From Pseudoalteromonas luteoviolacea NCIMB 1942 (lineage in GTDB: Bacteria > Pseudomonadota > Gammaproteobacteria > Enterobacterales > Alteromonadaceae): a stretch of DNA of 32,495 bases. This document shows, piece after piece, positions 28,891 through 32,495 of the stretch. The notes beneath the pieces were generated by a model that saw only the letters and a program-made list of their open reading frames with translations, searched no databases and had not been told where the DNA came from. The DNA is taken from assembly GCF_001625595.1 (NCBI RefSeq), contig NZ_AUXT01000144.1:1-32495 (forward strand). Reading direction: 5' to 3'. The position numbers and the translations under genes are program-made. The stretch's first letter is position 1, and the number at the start of each line of letters is the position of its first letter.

Positions 28891-28894
28891 ATAA

Positions 28895-29326
28895 ATGACA
28901 GATTTAGAAAGAGATGCGGTTGTCAAAAAGCGTATTGAAGACTCTACGACTTCAGTTACAAAGACCGTTTTTCCCGGTAGAACAAACCATCACAACACGT
29001 TATTTGGTGGAGATGCATTAGCTTGGATGGATGAAGTCGCCTTCATCGCGGCAACACGATTTTGCCGTAAGCCGCTAGTGACTATTTCATCTGACCGTGT
29101 TGATTTTAAAGAAGCTATTCCTGCAGGAACTTTTGCGGAACTGGTTTCAAAAGTTGCACACGTAGGTAACACAAGCTTGAAAGTAGAAGTGCAAATATTT
29201 TTAGAAACGATGCATAAGGACGATAAGCACCTCGCTATCTCCGGCAATTTTACTTTTGTAGCGGTAGACGACAACCATCGCCCAACGCCTGTTGTGTGTG
29301 AAAATATGCTGAATGGTTTTAAGTAA
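28895..29326 (+). CDS. acyl-CoA thioesterase (YciA-like hot-dog protein)
   Basis: The protein has 143 residues. NTLFGGDALAWMDEVAFIAA carries the catalytic Asp region of YciA/BFIT-type thioesterases, and VTISSDRVDFKEAIPAG is the second hot-dog strand motif. It hydrolyses acyl-CoA to free acid and CoA, with short- to medium-chain substrates typical of the subfamily. It is the third gene of the plus-strand trio and is followed by hairpins. Confidence 0.88.
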   Translation: MTDLERDAVVKKRIEDSTTSVTKTVFPGRTNHHNTLFGGDALAWMDEVAFIAATRFCRKPLVTISSDRVDFKEAIPAGTFAELVSKVAHVGNTSLKVEVQIFLETMHKDDKHLAISGNFTFVAVDDNHRPTPVVCENMLNGFK

Positions 29327-29336
29327 AAACGGTTAT

Positions 29337-29372
29337 TTGGGGATTGAACTTTATTTGAAAGGCTTTCCCCAA
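29337..29372 (+). terminator. hairpin downstream of the thioesterase gene
   Basis: TTGGGGA (29337-29343) and TCCCCAA (29366-29372) pair perfectly around a 22-nt loop, 10 bp after the stop codon. T5 follows only about 9 bp later, so termination may be shared with the next hairpin. Confidence 0.5.
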
Positions 29373-29398
29373 TTACGCTCGTTTTTCATAGTAAAAGC

Positions 29399-29420
29399 GG
29401 CTACCTCTAGCCCTTTTTTT
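29399..29420 (+). terminator. short stem with T tract
   Basis: GGCTA and TAGCC around CCTC, then C and seven T. The stem is short but the U run is good; it lies about 70 bp after the thioesterase stop. Confidence 0.55.
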
Positions 29421-29738
29421 GAGTTTATCTAAAGAACATTTACCTCCAACAGCTCACAGAAGTAGATAGCTTCCTCTAGTAGTGAATTTGCGACTATGCT
29501 AATCCTCAGTTTATACAGGCACTTTTATCTAGAATTACTGTGCGACCATCTTTAAATTTGTTTAATAGATAAATTTGAAAAACACTGTTGGTTGCAAATA
29601 CAGCGGTTCACAAAAATTTAATGTGCAAGTTTTTCATTTTGAATGCGCAGCCTTTTATCTGATGTATTTTCCGAAAACAATATTCAATCCAGCTTCGAAA
29701 TACTGAACTACACTTATTTGTGATTGATACTAACAGTT
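29421..29738. other. intergenic stretch upstream of the 97-aa gene
   Basis: About 320 bp, AT-rich. I see no gene, tRNA or strong hairpin; it presumably holds the promoter of the small gene at 29751. Confidence 0.5.
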
Positions 29739-29750
29739 AAGGAGGTAGTG

Positions 29751-30044
29751 ATGATTTCCGTACATAGAGAGTATTGTTTGTCAGGCGATAAGAACTTGCA
29801 CGCCCACGTTGAAGTCTACCCAACGGGGACTTTGGATGTAGATATTGTTGAGCTTCACGAGCATCACACAACTGAGTTTAACAACATCAAGTACGAGCAT
29901 AATGGTGCCGATATAGCCTTAAGCGGTAAGGAAGGTGTGGTCACATGGCAAGTAGTCTTAAAAGAGCGAGATGCAAGAGAGTTATCGCATTTAATTGCAG
30001 ATGCAAATGAAGAGTATGAAATTTTAATGAGGGATTTAGGGTAA
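29751..30044 (+). CDS. small hypothetical protein (97 aa)
   Basis: The start is ATG at 29751, set by AAGGAGG at 29738-29744, the strongest Shine-Dalgarno sequence seen in the window; a possible start 27 bp earlier lies upstream of it. The product is soluble and acidic, with His-rich pieces (KNLHAHVEVYP, ELHEHHTTE) and a helical end (DARELSHLIADANEEYEILMRDL). The first 65 residues look beta-stranded. I know no family for it. The strong ribosome site and long leader suggest it is well expressed as a single-gene unit. Confidence 0.7.
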   Translation: MISVHREYCLSGDKNLHAHVEVYPTGTLDVDIVELHEHHTTEFNNIKYEHNGADIALSGKEGVVTWQVVLKERDARELSHLIADANEEYEILMRDLG

Positions 30045-30137
30045 CTATTTAGATACTGTTCTAGTTAAAAAACAGGAAATCAATCAACATGGATAAGTGA
30101 GTTCTGAGGTGTGTGAAGCCATTATCGGATATAAAAA

Positions 30138-30160
30138 TGGCTGGGTTTAAAGCCCAGCCA
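30138..30160 (-). terminator. intrinsic terminator of the S41 protease gene
   Basis: TGGCTGGG and CCCAGCCA pair around a 7-nt loop, followed on the minus strand by TTTTTAT. It lies 29 bp after the stop of the S41 gene and faces the converging 97-aa gene. Confidence 0.85.
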
Positions 30161-30188
30161 CAGCGTCTAAAGAATACTTAAATATTAA

Positions 30189-32135
30189 TTAGAAGAAATA
30201 GCGTTTGCCGTTCCATAGTTGTGTTTTACCAGCATCTAAGCCAACGAACTGAACGTTACCTTCACCATTTATACTTTCTGGTAAAGAGAACTCAACTAGC
30301 TTTGCGGCAGGGCCGTATGCACTTACATTAATACGTTCAACTTTTACATCGTTTACGTACACATCTACATGCTCGGTATTTTTAACTTCAATTGAGAAAA
30401 CACCTTGCGTCTGAGCCAATTCAACAACTCGAGGTTGTAATAAGTTCACTGAAGATACTGATTGTGGCTGGCTAAGTAGATCACGAGCAATCGTGTCAAA
30501 GTTACCAACATCATTGTCTAAAATGCTGCTAAGAGTCTTAGGTACAACTTGATTTGAAACACAGCCAAAGTCTTCAATAAGGGCATTTTTGTTGTGTCCA
30601 TGACGTACCATTTGTCTCCATGAAACCGTCATTTCTTGGTTGTATGGTAAGAATTCAAAATTCGGAGCGCCCGCATAACGAGCGAAAACAGAATGTCTTA
30701 GTACGTTTGCACCGCCAGCGCCAGTACGCTGATTCTCACCATATACTTTTGCAGCGCCATTATCTTGTACTGCACAAGTAAATACGTCACCTGATGAATA
30801 AGTTTTCGCGTTTGACCACACCCCTACAGGTTTATAGTAAGATTGACCAAAAGCATTGTTTTGCGCTTTTGTAACATACGTTTCAGTTGCAGTGTACTGT
30901 GCATTTGTGCCAGCTACGTCCGCTAGTATATTTACCCAGTTTTCACCAATAGTGTAGAAAATGGTATCGTTCATTAAGTGGTGGTTGATATCCGAGTTAA
31001 TGAAACGAAGTTCTGTCGGTGAAGTTTTCTTTGCTGAGAATAGTTGTACTAATTCATCTGCATAGACGATGTTACCGCCAGGGTTGTTACGTACGTCAAA
31101 AACTAATGCGTCGGTATTAGCTAGCTCATTTTGCATCAGGCTGCTAACAATCCACACTGATTCTTCCTTAGTGCGGTTAGGAGAGAAACTATCTAATTGT
31201 ATATAACCTACACTTTGACCATCAACCTCACGAATAGCCCATGAAATTTCGCTGTCTGCGGTCGGCGTTGTCGTAAATGGTGAAGCATTATCTTCATCTA
31301 GTTCAGCTTTGATTTCAGCGAACATTTGAGCTTCTAGGTTGGTACTGTCTGAGGTTGAATCTGCTAGTGCTGTATCTGAGCCGTTTAACGCTGCCGCCGT
31401 GCGAGGCAATCTAGCTACCCAAGGAACAACCGTAGTATAAGTTTCACCCGTTGCGTGTGAAACAAATTCTATTGTCACTTCGTTCTCTTCTGGAACAAGT
31501 GATATCGCGTGGCCTTTGTATGTAATTGCATCAAGTGCACGCACGAAACCAGCGTCTGGGTTAGCACCAAAGCCAATATTTAAGTTCTGTTCTACAACGT
31601 CATAAATAGATACGCCATTGTAAGAAACGACTTTGTCACCAACTTCTGGCAGTCTTGCACCACCTACGTAAGGGACTAAGTTTTCTAGTAGGTTGGATAC
31701 ACGTACTTCAGGATTGCCCAATACATCTACCGTTTTATCGAACTCGAAAGGTAGTATAGATGCAAAGTTTCTCACAGGTGTTGGGTGTACATAAACTAGA
31801 TGAAGGTCACGCTGTGCCTTGAAAATTTTAGTTAGGCGTTCGTTTAATTGCTTGGAGTTGAGAAAATCAAGTTCAGCGATTACGTCGTTGATAGCATCAA
31901 CTGGATTTACGTGACCTGTTGGTGAAACTCCATAGTAAAGGTCTTTTGCGTAACGGTGTACATATAGACCTTCAAGAAGTTGTTTCGCTTGATTAACAAC
32001 CGTTAATTTTTCCTGTTGGGTGTACTCTGGGTATTGGATTTGATCTCTTGTTTCAGAAAGTAACGCATAGTTGCTTGCGAAAGCTTGAGAACCGAATGTT
32101 AGTGCTAAAACACTAGCCAATATAGACTTTTTCAT
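30189..32135 (-). CDS. secreted S41-family (tail-specific/CPAF-like) serine protease
   Basis: The start is ATG at 32135 (MKKSILASVLALTFGSQAFA), with AGGGA about 9 bp upstream; a longer frame to 32192 adds a non-secretory basic stretch. The product has 648 residues with a signal peptide of about 20. H112 is in RDLHLVYVHP and a PDZ-like GDKVVSYNGVSI follows (about 166-177). The S41 fold motif DVRNNPGG is at 347-354. The likely nucleophile is Ser447 or Ser448 in YSSGD, followed by CAVQDNGAAKVYGENQRTGAGG as split motif pieces. It should degrade proteins outside the inner membrane. A Ser/Thr/Asp-rich insert (about 250-295) separates PDZ-like and core parts. It stands alone. Confidence 0.85.
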   Translation of the reverse strand: MKKSILASVLALTFGSQAFASNYALLSETRDQIQYPEYTQQEKLTVVNQAKQLLEGLYVHRYAKDLYYGVSPTGHVNPVDAINDVIAELDFLNSKQLNERLTKIFKAQRDLHLVYVHPTPVRNFASILPFEFDKTVDVLGNPEVRVSNLLENLVPYVGGARLPEVGDKVVSYNGVSIYDVVEQNLNIGFGANPDAGFVRALDAITYKGHAISLVPEENEVTIEFVSHATGETYTTVVPWVARLPRTAAALNGSDTALADSTSDSTNLEAQMFAEIKAELDEDNASPFTTTPTADSEISWAIREVDGQSVGYIQLDSFSPNRTKEESVWIVSSLMQNELANTDALVFDVRNNPGGNIVYADELVQLFSAKKTSPTELRFINSDINHHLMNDTIFYTIGENWVNILADVAGTNAQYTATETYVTKAQNNAFGQSYYKPVGVWSNAKTYSSGDVFTCAVQDNGAAKVYGENQRTGAGGANVLRHSVFARYAGAPNFEFLPYNQEMTVSWRQMVRHGHNKNALIEDFGCVSNQVVPKTLSSILDNDVGNFDTIARDLLSQPQSVSSVNLLQPRVVELAQTQGVFSIEVKNTEHVDVYVNDVKVERINVSAYGPAAKLVEFSLPESINGEGNVQFVGLDAGKTQLWNGKRYFF

Positions 32136-32386
32136 ATCTTTTTCCCTAAGGTTATTTTTGTTGTTCCTGTAATACAAACCACGTTTTTTCAAAAAAATAA
32201 CAATAAGAATAATAAACTCGACTTTTTTAGCATTTGGCTGTTTTTATTCGTGATAAGCATGCACTTAATTTCTCTATAGAACAGTTTGTTATGAATATTT
32301 AACCCGTTGCTTAAAAATTGGGTAAAATTCTTTGTGGTTAGCTGTGTTTTTGAATCGTTGGGGACATTTGAGCTACATTTATTGCG

Positions 32387-32430
32387 TAATAACATGATGC
32401 CGATCGCTTAATAACATCGATGGCGATCAC
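32387..32430. repeat. two tandem 22-bp imperfect direct repeats
   Basis: Both copies begin TAATAACAT (32387 and 32409), followed by GATGCCGATCGC and CGATGGCGATCAC. With one gap they agree at 19 of 21 positions. They abut without a spacer, like paired binding sites. Confidence 0.6.
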
Positions 32431-32482
32431 AATCTCTCACGATTGTAGACCTCGTAAAAATCTAACTGACGTGATCGGCATC
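32396..32482. repeat. 10-bp inverted repeat enclosing smaller hairpins
   Basis: GATGCCGATC (32396-32405) and GATCGGCATC (32473-32482) are perfect inverted arms 67 bp apart. Inside are GATCGC/GCGATC (32402-32407, 32423-32428) and a hairpin ACAATC-TCTCAC-GATTGT (32429-32446). It may be the start of a repeat element or a structured leader that continues outside the window. Confidence 0.5.
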
Positions 32483-32495
32483 CGTCAATTGATTT

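Larger units (their letters stand above)
32136..32495. other. intergenic region at the right edge
   Basis: About 360 bp. The left part is AT-rich and should contain the promoter of the S41 gene. The last 110 bp hold the tandem and inverted repeats described separately. No gene is visible. Confidence 0.5.

Noticed and set aside
29327..29750. tRNA or other known RNA gene in the gap after the thioesterase gene
   Set aside because: I found no cloverleaf, no TTCGA-type arm and no CCA end; only hairpins compatible with termination.

Overview
The window looks like a chromosomal segment of a marine gammaproteobacterium of the Alteromonadales, most likely Pseudoalteromonas or a close relative. This rests on the AT-leaning base composition, on the gene order ald / lrp-ftsK-lolA-rarA-crcB-serS followed by rmf and fabA, and on csiV next to mfd. 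It is an inference from protein families and synteny, not from a database search. I see no rRNA, tRNA, CRISPR array, insertion sequence, prophage or plasmid gene.

Bases 1-6850 are the accessory part. On the minus strand lie a ChaN-like haem-binding lipoprotein (cut by the window edge) with a good Fur-box candidate just upstream, a secreted GEVED/M11-type metalloprotease broken by three frameshifts and one in-frame stop, an orphan response regulator, and a secreted Calx-beta protein. On the plus strand is a small secreted protein whose expected ATG appears to have become ACG. Several strong inverted repeats lie between these genes.

Bases 6850-18730 are mostly minus strand. A GNAT acetyltransferase (plus) meets a tightly packed minus-strand run aguA-aguB-mfd-csiV-small lipoprotein, which joins agmatine-to-putrescine conversion to transcription-coupled repair and cell-envelope genes. 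Upstream of this run lie a divergent PilZ protein, a dCache chemoreceptor, an HDOD protein and alanine dehydrogenase. ald is divergent from lrp across an intergenic region with nested inverted repeats, a likely site for Lrp control.

Bases 18850-25800 are a plus-strand housekeeping block: lrp, then ftsK-lolA-rarA-crcB-serS with gaps of 10 bp or less or overlaps, closed by a hairpin terminator after serS. A long non-coding stretch with a large imperfect hairpin leads to rmf. rmf and the converging fabA share a bidirectional terminator, and fabA has a near-perfect FabR-type palindrome in its leader. Then comes a plus-strand trio: a tandem-domain 6-carboxytetrahydropterin-synthase-like protein, an M23 peptidase and a YciA-like thioesterase. 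A small orphan gene and a secreted S41-family protease follow. The right edge carries tandem 22-bp repeats inside a 10-bp inverted repeat.

Most of the window is ordinary core genome. I found no convincing new multi-gene system. The points most worth a second look are the complementary loss of active-site residues in the tandem pterin-synthase protein, the metalloprotease wreck, the lost start codon of the small secreted protein, the agu-mfd gene run, and the unexplained repeats upstream of rmf and at the right edge.
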